From positions 47,901 through 111,900 of the forward strand of contig NZ_JOTN01000001.1 of assembly GCF_000712595.1 (NCBI RefSeq): a DNA stretch of 64,000 nucleotides, read 5' to 3'. The notes beneath the pieces are model-generated. The model was not told where the DNA came from, did not search any database, and worked only from the letters and a program-made list of their open reading frames with translations. The translations under genes were made by a program, and so were the position numbers. Positions within the stretch are counted from its first letter, which is position 1. Each line of letters opens with the position of its first letter. The DNA comes from Bacillus manliponensis (GTDB lineage: Bacteria; Bacillota; Bacilli; Bacillales; Bacillaceae_G). Positions 18,077 through 26,860 of the stretch are shown here, piece by piece.

Positions 18077-19002
18077 AATATATTATGTATTTCTAAAAGA
18101 TCCGCTTCTGACAAACGAACTTCACTCGCTTTTACGTTTTCTCTTATTTGCTCTGGTCGCTTCCCACCTGGAATAATTGTATTTACTCCATTTTGAGCAA
18201 GGAGCCATGATAAAGCTAAGTTCGGCACACTCATTTCTTTTCGATATGCAATTTGTTTTAACCTTTCAACCTTTGCTATATTTTCTCCATATTGTTTCGG
18301 AGCAAATAAAGGAACACTTTGTCTCCAATCTCCTTCACTTGGAGTAAAATCTTTCGTATATTTTCCACCTAAAATACCAAACGCAAGCGGCCCATATGGA
18401 ATAAATGAAATATCATTTTCTTTGCAGTATGGTAAAATCTCCTCTTCAACAGACCGATCTAACATATTATAAGCACATTGCACCGCATTAACTTCTCCAT
18501 ATAAATTCGCCTCCTTTAATTGCTGCAAATTCACATTAGAAATGCCGATAGCTCGAATTTTCCCTTCTTCTTTTAAACGTGACAGTTCCCCAACTGCCTC
18601 ATATAACTTTACATTTACATCGGGAAAATGAATGTAATATAAATCAATATAATCTGTGTTCAACCGTTTCAAGCTATTTTCAACTGCACTTCGTAAATAG
18701 CTTGGTTGATTGTTGATACGATTCGTACCATCCTCTAATCTTTCAATTGCCCCTTTTGTCGCAATTACAACATCAGAACGTTTCTCTTTAAGAGCCTCTC
18801 CAACAATCTCTTCAGAACGACCGAATCCGTAGGCATCTGCCGTATCAAAAAATTTCACCCCTACACGCAGTGCTTCTTGGATCATCTCTCTTCCTTTCCC
18901 CTCATCAACATTGGCGTAAAGATTGTGACCTCCTACTGCATTTGTTCCAAATCCAATTTCAGAAATCATAATATTTGTCTTATTTAACCGTGAAAAATTC
19001 AT
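18061..19002 (-). CDS. Aldo/keto reductase
   Basis: A 313-residue NADPH-dependent TIM-barrel oxidoreductase of the bacterial YhdN/IolS-like group. The catalytic tetrad is visible: Asp and Tyr in FFDTADAYGFGRSEE, Lys in VVIATKGAIE, His in DLYYIHFPD. NADP contacts lie in the C-terminal third (LSWLLAQNGVNTIIPGGKRPEQIREN). I start at the ATG that follows AGGGG; a TTG two codons earlier is also possible. It is divergent from an ArsR-type regulator gene with a perfect palindrome between them, so it is probably under that regulator's control. The substrate is not predictable. Confidence 0.92.
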   Translation of the reverse strand: MNFSRLNKTNIMISEIGFGTNAVGGHNLYANVDEGKGREMIQEALRVGVKFFDTADAYGFGRSEEIVGEALKEKRSDVVIATKGAIERLEDGTNRINNQPSYLRSAVENSLKRLNTDYIDLYYIHFPDVNVKLYEAVGELSRLKEEGKIRAIGISNVNLQQLKEANLYGEVNAVQCAYNMLDRSVEEEILPYCKENDISFIPYGPLAFGILGGKYTKDFTPSEGDWRQSVPLFAPKQYGENIAKVERLKQIAYRKEMSVPNLALSWLLAQNGVNTIIPGGKRPEQIRENVKASEVRLSEADLLEIHNILAVHV

Positions 19003-19026
19003 CCCCAAAACCCCTCACTATTTTAG

Positions 19027-19068
19027 TATATTTCCATTGTTCGAATATCATCGAACAATGGAAATATA
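19027..19068. promoter_or_regulatory. Perfect palindromic operator between the AKR and ArsR-type genes
   Basis: Eighteen-base arms (TATATTTCCATTGTTCGA and its exact complement) around a 6-base spacer (ATATCA). It lies in the 125-base divergent intergenic region. The position and symmetry suit binding by the winged-helix regulator encoded alongside, controlling both directions. Confidence 0.72.
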
Positions 19069-19127
19069 TCACAAATTGTAGTATAGTTCAAGAAAACAAA
19101 CTTAACGATTATAGAAGGTGACTACCA

Positions 19128-19436
19128 TTGAGAACACTGTATCATCCGACCATAGACGAAATTCGTTTATCCTCTATTCTGTACGCCCTGAGTGATCCAA
19201 TTCGGCTTACCGTTTTCAAGGAACTATCAGGTAAAGGTGAACAATCTTGCAGCGCATTAAACATTCCAGTTGCGAAATCCACACTCTCTCATCACTTTAG
19301 AACATTAAGAGAATCCGGTGTGATTCACACGAGAGTGGAAGGTAAACAGCGCTTTATTTCCATTCGAAAGGATGACTTGAACAAACGCTTTCCCGGATTG
19401 TTACAAGCGATTTTACAAGCGTCTAAACCATTTTAA
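19128..19436 (+). CDS. ArsR-family winged-helix transcriptional regulator
   Basis: 102 residues. An HTH_5 winged helix covers most of the protein: LYALSDPIRLTVFKELSG (helices 1-2), CSALNIPVAKSTLSHHFRTLRESGVIHTR (recognition helix STLSHHFRTL), then the wing VEGKQRFISIRKDDL. The TTG start is supported by GAAGGTG 7 bases upstream; there is no nearby ATG. It has a single cysteine and no CxC metal motif, so it is unlikely to be a classic metal sensor. It probably represses itself and the divergent aldo/keto reductase through the palindrome at 19027-19068. Confidence 0.9.
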   Translation: MRTLYHPTIDEIRLSSILYALSDPIRLTVFKELSGKGEQSCSALNIPVAKSTLSHHFRTLRESGVIHTRVEGKQRFISIRKDDLNKRFPGLLQAILQASKPF

Positions 19437-19437
19437 A

Positions 19438-19466
19438 GATTGCCCAGAGTCTGGCAATCTTTTTTG
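19438..19466 (+). terminator. Terminator after the ArsR-type gene
   Basis: AGATTGCC-CAGAGTCT-GGCAATCT then TTTTTG. Confidence 0.88.
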
Positions 19467-19504
19467 TTATAATAAAGTCAGAAAATTTTAAAAGGTGGGA
19501 TTTT

Positions 19505-20392
19505 ATGCCTCATACTCATTTACAACAAAAACTTCTGCACCTATTGAATGAAACATATAGCGAACTTAAAATCTCTAACATAAAAGTAGCCGGAACCGGT
19601 GTACAAAATGTCGTCTTCCGTGCTGATTCAACTCAAGGGCCATTAGCATTTCGTGTACCATGGGAACGTCAAGTAAACAATATAAATGACGGTTCATTCC
19701 ATAGCCGACTTTCTTTAGAAAAAGAAGCAAAACTAGCACAATTTTGCAGTCAAAACGGCATACTTGTACCAAAAGTCCATAAGCTCCATCTATCAGATGA
19801 GCTCGATTTCTTAATTTCAGACTTCGTACCTTCTAATAACGTACCAATTTGTGCTCATAAAATAGGAGAGTTCACCAGCAAGCTCCACCGTATCCAAGCG
19901 GACGAGTTAGAAAGTGAACAACCGACTAGTCAAATTCTCGCGAAACGTATCATCGAAAGGACAGTAGCATTCAACAAGATTACAAACTGTCACATTCAGC
20001 TACCAACAATGCAAGAGATAGAAACTATTTTACAAGAAGGAGATTCAGTAAAGCGTTTGTTACATATGGATATTCGTCCTGTGAACTTCCTCGTTTATGA
20101 TGGTGAAATAAAAGTAATTGTCGACTGGGATAATGCACTCATTGGTCATCCCCTCCTTGACTTAATGAGGGTGAAAGAAACAAATGAACTAAATTTTGAA
20201 GAATTCCAAGAAGGTTATGCGAACAAACAAATTTTCAGCTCTCTTCCATCTGCTGTTGCACTCTTTTACCAGCTTGATACAGCCGTTATGCTAGCGAACT
20301 TGTTTATTGATCGCTTACATATAAAAGATAAAGGAATATATTACAAACAACGTGTAAAAACACTGAGCAAAGAAATCTATATATCATTATAA
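19505..20392 (+). CDS. Aminoglycoside phosphotransferase (APH)-family kinase
   Basis: A 295-residue protein kinase-like small-molecule kinase. The N-lobe has the nucleotide loop (VAGTGVQNVVFRADS) and the FRVPW strand that takes the place of the lysine strand. The C-lobe shows the Brenner motif LLHMDIRPVNFLV (catalytic Asp and Asn) and the metal-binding IVDWDNALIGHPLLDL (DFG-like Asp). All catalytic positions are present. The family includes aminoglycoside and macrolide phosphotransferases as well as metabolic kinases; the overall pattern is somewhat macrolide kinase-like, but no drug can be assigned from sequence. GGTGGG lies upstream of the ATG. Confidence 0.82.
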   Translation: MPHTHLQQKLLHLLNETYSELKISNIKVAGTGVQNVVFRADSTQGPLAFRVPWERQVNNINDGSFHSRLSLEKEAKLAQFCSQNGILVPKVHKLHLSDELDFLISDFVPSNNVPICAHKIGEFTSKLHRIQADELESEQPTSQILAKRIIERTVAFNKITNCHIQLPTMQEIETILQEGDSVKRLLHMDIRPVNFLVYDGEIKVIVDWDNALIGHPLLDLMRVKETNELNFEEFQEGYANKQIFSSLPSAVALFYQLDTAVMLANLFIDRLHIKDKGIYYKQRVKTLSKEIYISL

Positions 20393-20460
20393 ACTTCTGG
20401 AAATCTCTTTATTTTATTTATATATTTAATATATCAATAGAATGAAAGGGTGTACGAGCA

Positions 20461-21636
20461 ATAGAAAAACAAGGACGTCAATTTAAACTCGATTTTTATC
20501 TTATCGGTATTTTAGTGCTACTTGCTGTTTTTAGCGTTATAGCAATAAAAGGCGCACAACCATTACTGCCTGAGAAACTTCAAGGAATTAACTTTGCAAG
20601 CAAGCAAATGTTTTGGTTTATTTGCGGCGCTATAATGGCGGGTATTGTCATGATTATTGATTATGATCGCTATCAGCATATTATTTGGTATTTGTACGGC
20701 ATTTGCTTTATTTTACTGTTAGGTTTGAAACTAGAAGTGCCTGGTGCACTTCGAATAAACGGAGCAGTTGCTTGGTATAAACTTCCAGCCATTGGGAATT
20801 TTCAGCCTTCTGAGCCGATGAAAATTATTATTATTTTACTCGTGGCGAAAATTATTGCGAATCATAATAAACAGTTTACATCACCACGTCTCCAGGATGA
20901 CTTTTTACTAATCGGAAAAGTAGTCGGTGTTGTTTTGCCACCACTTGCATTAATTGCAATGCAACCAGACTTAGGGCATGTAATGGTTATTTCTTTCATT
21001 ACTTGTACAATGCTTCTCGTTTCTGGTATTCGCTGGCGCATCATTATAACAGTAGCCGTTGCTGGAATGAGTGCGATTACTGGATTTCTACTCATTTATT
21101 TTAAGTTTCCTCATTTATTAGGGATGCTATTTGCAAAGGACTACCAATTAGACCGTTTTTATGGATGGCTATCCCCACATGATTATCCAACGCAAGGGTA
21201 TCAGCTTGTGAACTCCATGCTCGCGATTGGATCGGGGGAACTGACTGGTAAAGGGCATTTACAAGGAAATGTGTATTTCCCAGAAGCTCATACTGATTTT
21301 ATTTTTGCTGTCGTTGCGGAGCAATTTGGGTTTATCGGTGCTTGTATGTTAATTTCCTTATATTTCTTACTCATTTACCGCATGCTTATGATTGCGTTAG
21401 AAAGTAACGATACGTACGGTACATACATTTGCTGTGGATTTATCGGATTAATTACATTCCAAGTGTTCCAAAATATCGGGATGACAATTGGATTGCTGCC
21501 GATTACAGGGATTACACTTCCATTTATGAGTTACGGAGGAAGCTCCCTCGTTCTCTCATATATGGTCGGTATTGGTCTGATTTTAAATGTACATTCACGA
21601 ACAAGAACATACATGTTTGATTCATCAAATGATTAA
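20461..21636 (+). CDS. FtsW/RodA/SpoVE family protein (start codon appears to be ATA)
   Basis: A SEDS-family glycosyltransferase that polymerises lipid II glycan with a partner class B PBP, in the membrane. About 391 residues, ten membrane segments, with NFQPSEPMKIIIILLVAKII, MQPDLGHVMVISF, a large loop with the QGYQLVNSMLAIGSGELTGKG region, and GITLPFMSYGGSSLVLSYM near the C-terminus. The frame continues upstream of the first GTG (20515) through IEKQGRQFKLDFYLIGIL to a stop at 20443, without any ATG, GTG or TTG. The only start with ribosome-site spacing (AAAGGGTG, 8 bases) is ATA at 20461. Starting at the GTG would remove half of the first membrane helix and has no ribosome site. Confidence 0.8.
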   Translation: MEKQGRQFKLDFYLIGILVLLAVFSVIAIKGAQPLLPEKLQGINFASKQMFWFICGAIMAGIVMIIDYDRYQHIIWYLYGICFILLLGLKLEVPGALRINGAVAWYKLPAIGNFQPSEPMKIIIILLVAKIIANHNKQFTSPRLQDDFLLIGKVVGVVLPPLALIAMQPDLGHVMVISFITCTMLLVSGIRWRIIITVAVAGMSAITGFLLIYFKFPHLLGMLFAKDYQLDRFYGWLSPHDYPTQGYQLVNSMLAIGSGELTGKGHLQGNVYFPEAHTDFIFAVVAEQFGFIGACMLISLYFLLIYRMLMIALESNDTYGTYICCGFIGLITFQVFQNIGMTIGLLPITGITLPFMSYGGSSLVLSYMVGIGLILNVHSRTRTYMFDSSND

Positions 21637-21667
21637 AAAGGAAGCATCTTACTGCTTCCTTTTTTCT
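21635..21667 (+). terminator. Terminator after the RodA-like gene
   Basis: AAAAAGGAAGCA-TCTTAC-TGCTTCCTTTTTT. A second 9-bp inverted repeat (CTAACTTAC / GTAAGTTAG, 21666-21689) follows immediately and is unexplained. Confidence 0.88.
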
Positions 21668-21772
21668 AACTTACAAAAATGTAAGTTAGCTGTTAGTCAA
21701 TTCGATGTTTTCATTCTTTCGTTCCGGATAAACTAAAGATAATCAATCACTTAACAAAAGGAGCGGATAAAC

Positions 21773-21889
21773 ATGGAAAACCAAGATTTATTATTTACAC
21801 AAATTGTAACGGGATCTTGTTTAGGAGGATTTGTTTTATTAACTTCAATTGCGGGTATCACTAAAGTTGTTCAGCACTTTTTTATGTAA
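21773..21889 (+). CDS. Small single-pass membrane protein (38 residues)
   Basis: ATG follows AAAAGGAGCGG at normal spacing. The product starts MENQDLLFTQIVTGSCLGG and continues into a hydrophobic helix (about residues 10-31), ending KVVQHFFM. Short soluble N-terminus, one membrane segment, short C-terminus. It lies between terminators at 21667 and 21943, and so has its own transcript. I recognise no family. Length is below common gene-calling limits but the ribosome site and isolated context support it. Confidence 0.65.
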   Translation: MENQDLLFTQIVTGSCLGGFVLLTSIAGITKVVQHFFM

Positions 21890-21942
21890 TATCTACTACT
21901 TCAAAGTCCTCACACAACTTACACTTCAACTACCCTTCTCAT

Positions 21943-21980
21943 AATAAAACACCGTAGCGAAATCGTTACGGTGTTTTATT
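21943..21980. terminator. Bidirectional terminator
   Basis: AATAAAACACCGTAGCGA-AA-TCGTTACGGTGTTTTATT, serving the small + gene and the converging DUF3955 gene. Confidence 0.9.
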
Positions 21981-21981
21981 A

Positions 21982-22194
21982 TTACTGTTTACTTTTCTTA
22001 AACATAGAAACAATTGCTACAACGAATAATGAAATCACACCACTAAACAGGAATAAGTATCCAATTGGTATTAAAAAGAATGGCTCTTTCAGCGTCCCAT
22101 CAGGCGCCACCTCTGAACCAATCATGCTAAATAGTATGAAACAAAATACCCCTAAAAATAATGGAATAGAAGCCAAAATATATTTATTTCTCAT
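21982..22194 (-). CDS. DUF3955-like two-helix membrane protein
   Basis: 70 residues with two membrane segments (about 5-26 and 42-63) joined by an extracytoplasmic loop containing GSEVAPDGTLKEPFFLIPIG, the recognisable core of DUF3955, and a basic C-terminus (FKKSKQ). Function unknown. It has GGAGAAC near the ATG and its own terminator. It is not obviously linked to the CDP-sugar genes upstream on the same strand. Confidence 0.75.
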   Translation of the reverse strand: MRNKYILASIPLFLGVFCFILFSMIGSEVAPDGTLKEPFFLIPIGYLFLFSGVISLFVVAIVSMFKKSKQ

Positions 22195-22313
22195 AGTATG
22201 TTCTCCTTAAACGGAATCTTTTTGTTACTTTTGATAAACATATAATAACCTACAAGAACCCGAAAAACAACACTTTTTTATTGAAAAACAATAAATAAAT
22301 GTTGTTTAAAAAT

Positions 22314-22352
22314 AAAAACCACCATTCCCTATGAAGATGAACGGTGGTTTTT
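22314..22352 (-). terminator. Terminator of the CDP-sugar operon
   Basis: AAAAACCACC and GGTGGTTTTT arms around a 19-base loop with inner pairing, overlapping the final codons of rfbG. Confidence 0.75.
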
Positions 22353-23426
22353 ACCTTCTATTTGGCGATACTGCTTAATCTGGTTCAAGCATAACGCTCT
22401 CATATCAGGATGCGTTTTATAATTTTTATACCATTCCACTGCATAATCTAATGTTTGTCCTATTGACCATCTTGGGCTCCAATTTAATTTGAAATTTGAT
22501 TTGCTCGTATCAAGATTCAGTAATGTTGTTTCATATAGCCTTTCTTTTTGTAAACTTATGATATCCCAACTACCTGATCCCCAGCTCTTTATTATACGAG
22601 TTACAACTTCTTCTACAGGAACAAGACTTTCTTGTTTTGGACCAAAGTTCCATGCCCCGGAAAAACGAGTACCTTCAGTTATCAATTTTTCTGTTAACAA
22701 TAAGTAACCACTTAATGGTTCCAAAACATGTTGCCATGGCCTTACCGCCTTTGGATTTCGAACCATAATTTTTTCTTTAGCTTCAAGAGCTCGTATACAA
22801 TCAGGAATAATTCGATTTACTGACCAATCGCCCCCACCAATGACATTACCAGCCCGTACACTGGCAATTAATTTCTGATGTTGCTTATATTTATCTTCCG
22901 GAAAGTACGAGTTACGATAAGAAGAAATTAAAAGTTCACAGCAACCTTTGCTAGAGCTATACGGATCATGTCCACCCATCGCATCATGTTCCCGATATCC
23001 CCATACCCACTTTTTATTCTCATAACATTTATCACTCGTCACCATGATACACACTTTCACCGAATCATTTATCCTAACTGCTTCTAATACATTAAGTGTC
23101 CCCATCACATTCACATCATACGTTTCTTTTGGATGAGAATAGGAATAATTCACAAGTGGTTGTGCAGCGAGATGAAATACAATTTCCGGCTCATATTTCT
23201 GAAAGACTTCATTTAATTTTTGAGAATCTCGAATATCTCCGCGAATATCAATGACTTCACTTTGAAGATTTGTGACAACAAAGTTATCATGCTCAGTTTG
23301 AGGAGCTAAGGAATACCCAATTACAGTTGCCCCCAATTCTTTTAACCATAGCGATAACCAAGAACCTTTGAAACCTGTATGCCCTGTAACTAAGACCTTC
23401 TTTCCACGAAATGTATGATTTACCAA
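22329..23426 (-). CDS. rfbG: CDP-glucose 4,6-dehydratase
   Basis: An NAD-dependent SDR enzyme converting CDP-glucose to CDP-4-keto-6-deoxyglucose. About 365 residues. The cofactor motif is VTGHTGFKGSWLSLWLKELGA, typical of the RfbG group. The catalytic Tyr-x3-Lys is YSSSKGCCELLISSYRN, preceded by VTSDKCYEN, and RAGNVIGGGDWSVNRIIPDC is the sugar-nucleotide site. I start at TTG following AAAGGTG by 8 bases; the frame extends seven codons further up with weaker signals. It works downstream of rfbF, encoded four genes away in the same operon. Confidence 0.92.
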   Translation of the reverse strand: MVNHTFRGKKVLVTGHTGFKGSWLSLWLKELGATVIGYSLAPQTEHDNFVVTNLQSEVIDIRGDIRDSQKLNEVFQKYEPEIVFHLAAQPLVNYSYSHPKETYDVNVMGTLNVLEAVRINDSVKVCIMVTSDKCYENKKWVWGYREHDAMGGHDPYSSSKGCCELLISSYRNSYFPEDKYKQHQKLIASVRAGNVIGGGDWSVNRIIPDCIRALEAKEKIMVRNPKAVRPWQHVLEPLSGYLLLTEKLITEGTRFSGAWNFGPKQESLVPVEEVVTRIIKSWGSGSWDIISLQKERLYETTLLNLDTSKSNFKLNWSPRWSIGQTLDYAVEWYKNYKTHPDMRALCLNQIKQYRQIEGKNHRSSS

Positions 23427-23453
23427 GTGATTCACACCTTTAAACAATAAAAT

Positions 23454-24404
23454 TCAGTATAAATGTTTATTTTGCATATACCATCTAATCGTTCTAACAA
23501 TCCCTTCTTCAATACCTATTTTGGGTTCCCAAGCAAGCAGCTTTTGCGCTTTATGAATATTCGGCTGAGGAACCCATCTTTCATTTCCTCTATAAGGGAG
23601 TGCACCATAATTAGGTACTCTATCTGTCTGCAAGTGCTTGAAAATTAACTCGACGTAATACTTTAATGGATGCACTTCTCCACTTCCGATATTAAAAATA
23701 TCATGTTGTATTCCATTATTTTCAATCGCTAATATGCAAGCGTCAACAATGTTATCGATATAACAATAATCCCTCAATTGGTTACATAAAGTTAAATCAA
23801 CACTCTTACTATTTAATACTTGTAAAATGATATAACTAAACAATTTATGCGGCGCTTCAGCCTCACCGAATACACCAAAAGGCCTGAGCGTTATAATATT
23901 TATATTGTTTTCCAAAGCAATCTGATGCGCAATAATTGTGGCCGCTGCTTTGCTACTTCCATAAATGTCTACAGGGGTTAATACCATATTTTCATCGATT
24001 GGTTTCGTCTTATTACCATATTCCGAACTACTTCCAAAATGAATAATTTTTTTACAATCTACTAACTTCGCAGCCTGAACAATATGAATTGTCCCTATCA
24101 CGTTTGTTTCAACAGCACTCATGTAATCCTGATTTGCTGAATCTACACCATATGCAGCAAGGTGGAAAATATAGTCTGGCTTAAATTGTTTTATTGCATT
24201 TTGAACTTGCACTCTATCTTGTATATCTACCTCATACTTTTCAATATTGTGTGATCTGTCTGTTAGACGCCAAGAATTGGATGGTTTTCTAACAAACAAG
24301 CCTACGTTAGCCTGTTGTCTTAATAATCTCTTCACTAAATGGGAACCAATAAATCCGTATCCGCCAGTAACAAGAACCCTACTACCTTGTAAAGGACTAT
24401 TCAT
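23454..24404 (-). CDS. NAD-dependent nucleotide-sugar epimerase/dehydratase
   Basis: An extended SDR of about 316 residues. N-terminal Rossmann motif VLVTGGYGFIGSHLVKRLL; HFGSSSEYG and YGSSKAAATIIAHQ supply the catalytic Ser/Thr and Tyr-x3-Lys; LRPFGVFGEAE and the C-terminal LGWxPx-like LLAWEPKIGIEEGI complete the fold. Its place beside CDP-glucose dehydratase suggests it acts on CDP-4-keto-6-deoxyglucose, for example as a 4-reductase or epimerase making a CDP-6-deoxyhexose; the exact product is not decided by the sequence. The ATG chosen lies 20 bases after the preceding gene's stop, but no strong ribosome site is seen. Confidence 0.85.
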   Translation of the reverse strand: MNSPLQGSRVLVTGGYGFIGSHLVKRLLRQQANVGLFVRKPSNSWRLTDRSHNIEKYEVDIQDRVQVQNAIKQFKPDYIFHLAAYGVDSANQDYMSAVETNVIGTIHIVQAAKLVDCKKIIHFGSSSEYGNKTKPIDENMVLTPVDIYGSSKAAATIIAHQIALENNINIITLRPFGVFGEAEAPHKLFSYIILQVLNSKSVDLTLCNQLRDYCYIDNIVDACILAIENNGIQHDIFNIGSGEVHPLKYYVELIFKHLQTDRVPNYGALPYRGNERWVPQPNIHKAQKLLAWEPKIGIEEGIVRTIRWYMQNKHLY

Positions 24405-24423
24405 AATTGCTTGTTCATCCCTT

Positions 24424-26844
24424 TTACATAAAATTAAAACCAAAGTTTCGCCTAGAAGAAAATGAAGGTGGATACTGAAAATAATTTTTTATTGAAGTTT
24501 TTTCTGTATATAAAGGAGTAAGAGATCTAATAGAAGTGTTTCGGAGTATGTTACATGTATTTCTTAGTGCTTCTATATAAGGAATGTATATATTTTCTAA
24601 AATTGATTGGTCTATGTTAAGCGTTTCATGCTTCCATAAATCAAATTCATGTTCATTAAAAATTTGCAGGCTCCCAAAATGGAAAGTAATGAGTTCATCA
24701 TCATCGATTAACACTTTATTTTTTGCTATATTTACCTCATACTCATCATTTAAAATTAAATTCCATGGTGCCGCATCTATTCCTTTACGTTCCATAATTT
24801 TTATGTTAGAAAATAAATCAGGAATATGATTTAAATATTTTTGATCTCCCCATCGATTAAATTCAGTATCATGCTGATCATAACAATACTCTAAACATTT
24901 ATCCCTCCACCAACTTAGAATATCCATACTATTTTTATCCTTTTTAAATCCGATTAATCCAGCTTGATAACTTCCATGTATACTTTCTAGTTCTTCTGTC
25001 CCTCTTTGCGGACAAAGAAATATAGAATACTTCCACCATTCATCTAAAATGACATTCGGGTTCTCAAAGAAGTACATATCTGTGTCACAATATATAATGT
25101 GATCAACCTCGGAATAATGATGAAGAATATGAAGGCATAAAGGAGCTTTTAACGTCCAGCAGTATTCTTGTAGGCTCCTTTCTTTTTTTACATATAAAAG
25201 TTCTTCGTCTTCTATTTCTTTCACGTGGACAATTGTTGCATGTTTTAAATTCATCTTTACTAACGCTTGATACGTAAAATCATCCATACAACACATCCAT
25301 ATGTTAAAGTTCTTTATTTGCCCTTCTAATGAATAATAACAGGTGAGCGCTTGAATTAAATATTTTCGACTGACGATGAATGAAAAGTTCAAGAAACGAT
25401 CCCATCGGTTCATGCTTCTTCTTAAATGAGAATCTTTATATAATGTTTGCGCTTCTTCAATATCCTTTGTACTAATCAATTTATCAACTTTTTTACCAAT
25501 TATTACTTTTAATTCTGTAAAGATTGATTGAATCCGATTTAAATACGGGGTATAAATAAAATCTAGTACACGATTCGGGATTGTAATTTCTCCTAACGAC
25601 CAAAGATCAAACTCATGTTCATTAAAAATTGTTATGCATGCAAAATGATAGACGACCAATTTATTTGAATCAATATACACATCATTAGAACTTTTAGAAA
25701 TGTTAAAGTTGTTATTGTAAACACAATTCCACGGTGCCGCATTTATTCCTAAGTTTCTTGATATCTTTACTTTTGGAAAATAAATCGGAATATAATCTAA
25801 ATATTTTTGATCCCCAAATCTTCCCTTATCCGGCTTTGAACCACACCAATCCAGGCATTTTTCTTTCCACCATCTTACACTTTTTAGTCCGTAGATATCA
25901 TTTTTAAAGCCAACTAATCCTGCCTGATATTTCCCGTACATTCGCTCTACCCAATCACGATCTCTTTGCGGACAAAGAAAGACAGAGCTTTCTCCCCACT
26001 CTTCAAAAATAGCAGTAGCATCTGAGAAGAAACATAGATCACCATCACAATAGAGAATAGATGGCAAATCATAGTTCACTAGCAAATACTCAATTAAAAC
26101 GGGCTTTAATGTCCAACAATATTCATTCACTTTTCGTTCTTCTTTAATACTTTGTAACCGCTCATCCTCTAACTCTTCCACTTGTAAGAGAACGACATGA
26201 TCCAAATTCATTTTCTTAAATATAGAATACGCAAATGAATCTATACAACAAATCCACAACGTGCACTCACTTGCATTCTGTATTAACGATTGTTGTAACG
26301 CAAGCACTTTTAATACATATTCCTTTCCAACTATGACACAAAAATGATTCTCCTTTTCAGATTGCTTACTACGATTGAACTGAGACTCTTTAATGGACTC
26401 TTCACTGCGTTCTCTGATTGAATCTTTCATTGGCCTTTTAAATTGTTCTTCGGTGGTGGTTTCATTGACTGGTTCTCTACTGGATTTTTTCATCGGTCTT
26501 TCAATTTTTCCTTCGATGGTGATTTCGTCGACTGATTCTCTACTGGATTTTTTCATCGGTCTTTCAATTTTTCCTTCGATGGTGATTTCGTCGACTGGTT
26601 CTCTACTGGATTTTTTCATCGGTCTTTCAATTTTTCCTTCGATGGTGATTTCGTCGACTGGTTCTCTGATTGATTCTCTAATTGAATCTTTGATAGATTC
26701 TTTCATCGGTACTTTCATTGATTCTTTAATTGATTCTTTCATGACCTCTTTAATTGTAGAGCCTTTAGACACTTTCGATTCTTTTTTCGTTTTAGAAGGA
26801 ATGTAAAGCCGTGGTAAACCCTCTTTTCTATCGTTAAATTTCAC
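24424..26844 (-). CDS. Tandem two-domain glycosyltransferase-like protein with N-terminal 21-residue repeats
   Basis: About 806 residues. The N-terminal 150 are charged and repetitive: KESxK-type motifs, then four 21-residue repeats (residues 61-144, EPVDEITIEGKIERPMKKSSR type). Two homologous GT-A-like domains follow (about 168-420 and 485-745). Each has a DxD-like motif (YCDGD at 267-269; YCDTD at 587-589), EYCWTLK before it, then FLCPQR, YQAGLxGFK, GDQKYLxxIP, GIxAAPWN and a late HFxxxxIFNEHEFDLW. Both look complete. This resembles GT8-like transferases, so the protein may add two sugars in sequence. GTG start: AAAGGAG 10 bases upstream, just after the rfbF stop. The acceptor is unknown. 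Confidence 0.82.
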   Translation of the reverse strand: MKFNDRKEGLPRLYIPSKTKKESKVSKGSTIKEVMKESIKESMKVPMKESIKDSIRESIREPVDEITIEGKIERPMKKSSREPVDEITIEGKIERPMKKSSRESVDEITIEGKIERPMKKSSREPVNETTTEEQFKRPMKDSIRERSEESIKESQFNRSKQSEKENHFCVIVGKEYVLKVLALQQSLIQNASECTLWICCIDSFAYSIFKKMNLDHVVLLQVEELEDERLQSIKEERKVNEYCWTLKPVLIEYLLVNYDLPSILYCDGDLCFFSDATAIFEEWGESSVFLCPQRDRDWVERMYGKYQAGLVGFKNDIYGLKSVRWWKEKCLDWCGSKPDKGRFGDQKYLDYIPIYFPKVKISRNLGINAAPWNCVYNNNFNISKSSNDVYIDSNKLVVYHFACITIFNEHEFDLWSLGEITIPNRVLDFIYTPYLNRIQSIFTELKVIIGKKVDKLISTKDIEEAQTLYKDSHLRRSMNRWDRFLNFSFIVSRKYLIQALTCYYSLEGQIKNFNIWMCCMDDFTYQALVKMNLKHATIVHVKEIEDEELLYVKKERSLQEYCWTLKAPLCLHILHHYSEVDHIIYCDTDMYFFENPNVILDEWWKYSIFLCPQRGTEELESIHGSYQAGLIGFKKDKNSMDILSWWRDKCLEYCYDQHDTEFNRWGDQKYLNHIPDLFSNIKIMERKGIDAAPWNLILNDEYEVNIAKNKVLIDDDELITFHFGSLQIFNEHEFDLWKHETLNIDQSILENIYIPYIEALRNTCNILRNTSIRSLTPLYTEKTSIKNYFQYPPSFSSRRNFGFNFM
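26413..26664. repeat. 63-bp tandem repeat, four copies, inside the glycosyltransferase gene
   Basis: Three almost identical 63-base units and a fourth diverged one encode 21-residue repeats. DNA identity among the first three is close to total, so copy number is likely to vary between strains. Confidence 0.9.
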
Positions 26845-26860
26845 TGCCCATTCACTCCTT

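Noticed and set aside
20442-20486. Short ATG frame (MKGCTSNRK) overlapping the RodA-like gene start
   Set aside because: Only 14 codons, out of frame with the gene; no ribosome site of its own at good spacing.
26413-26664. Possible CRISPR array
   Set aside because: Units are directly adjacent with no unique spacers, and they translate as an in-frame protein repeat.
26393-26806. 137-codon plus-strand frame with repeated peptide
   Set aside because: Mirror of the 63-bp repeat in the minus-strand glycosyltransferase gene; the repeat periodicity keeps several frames open.
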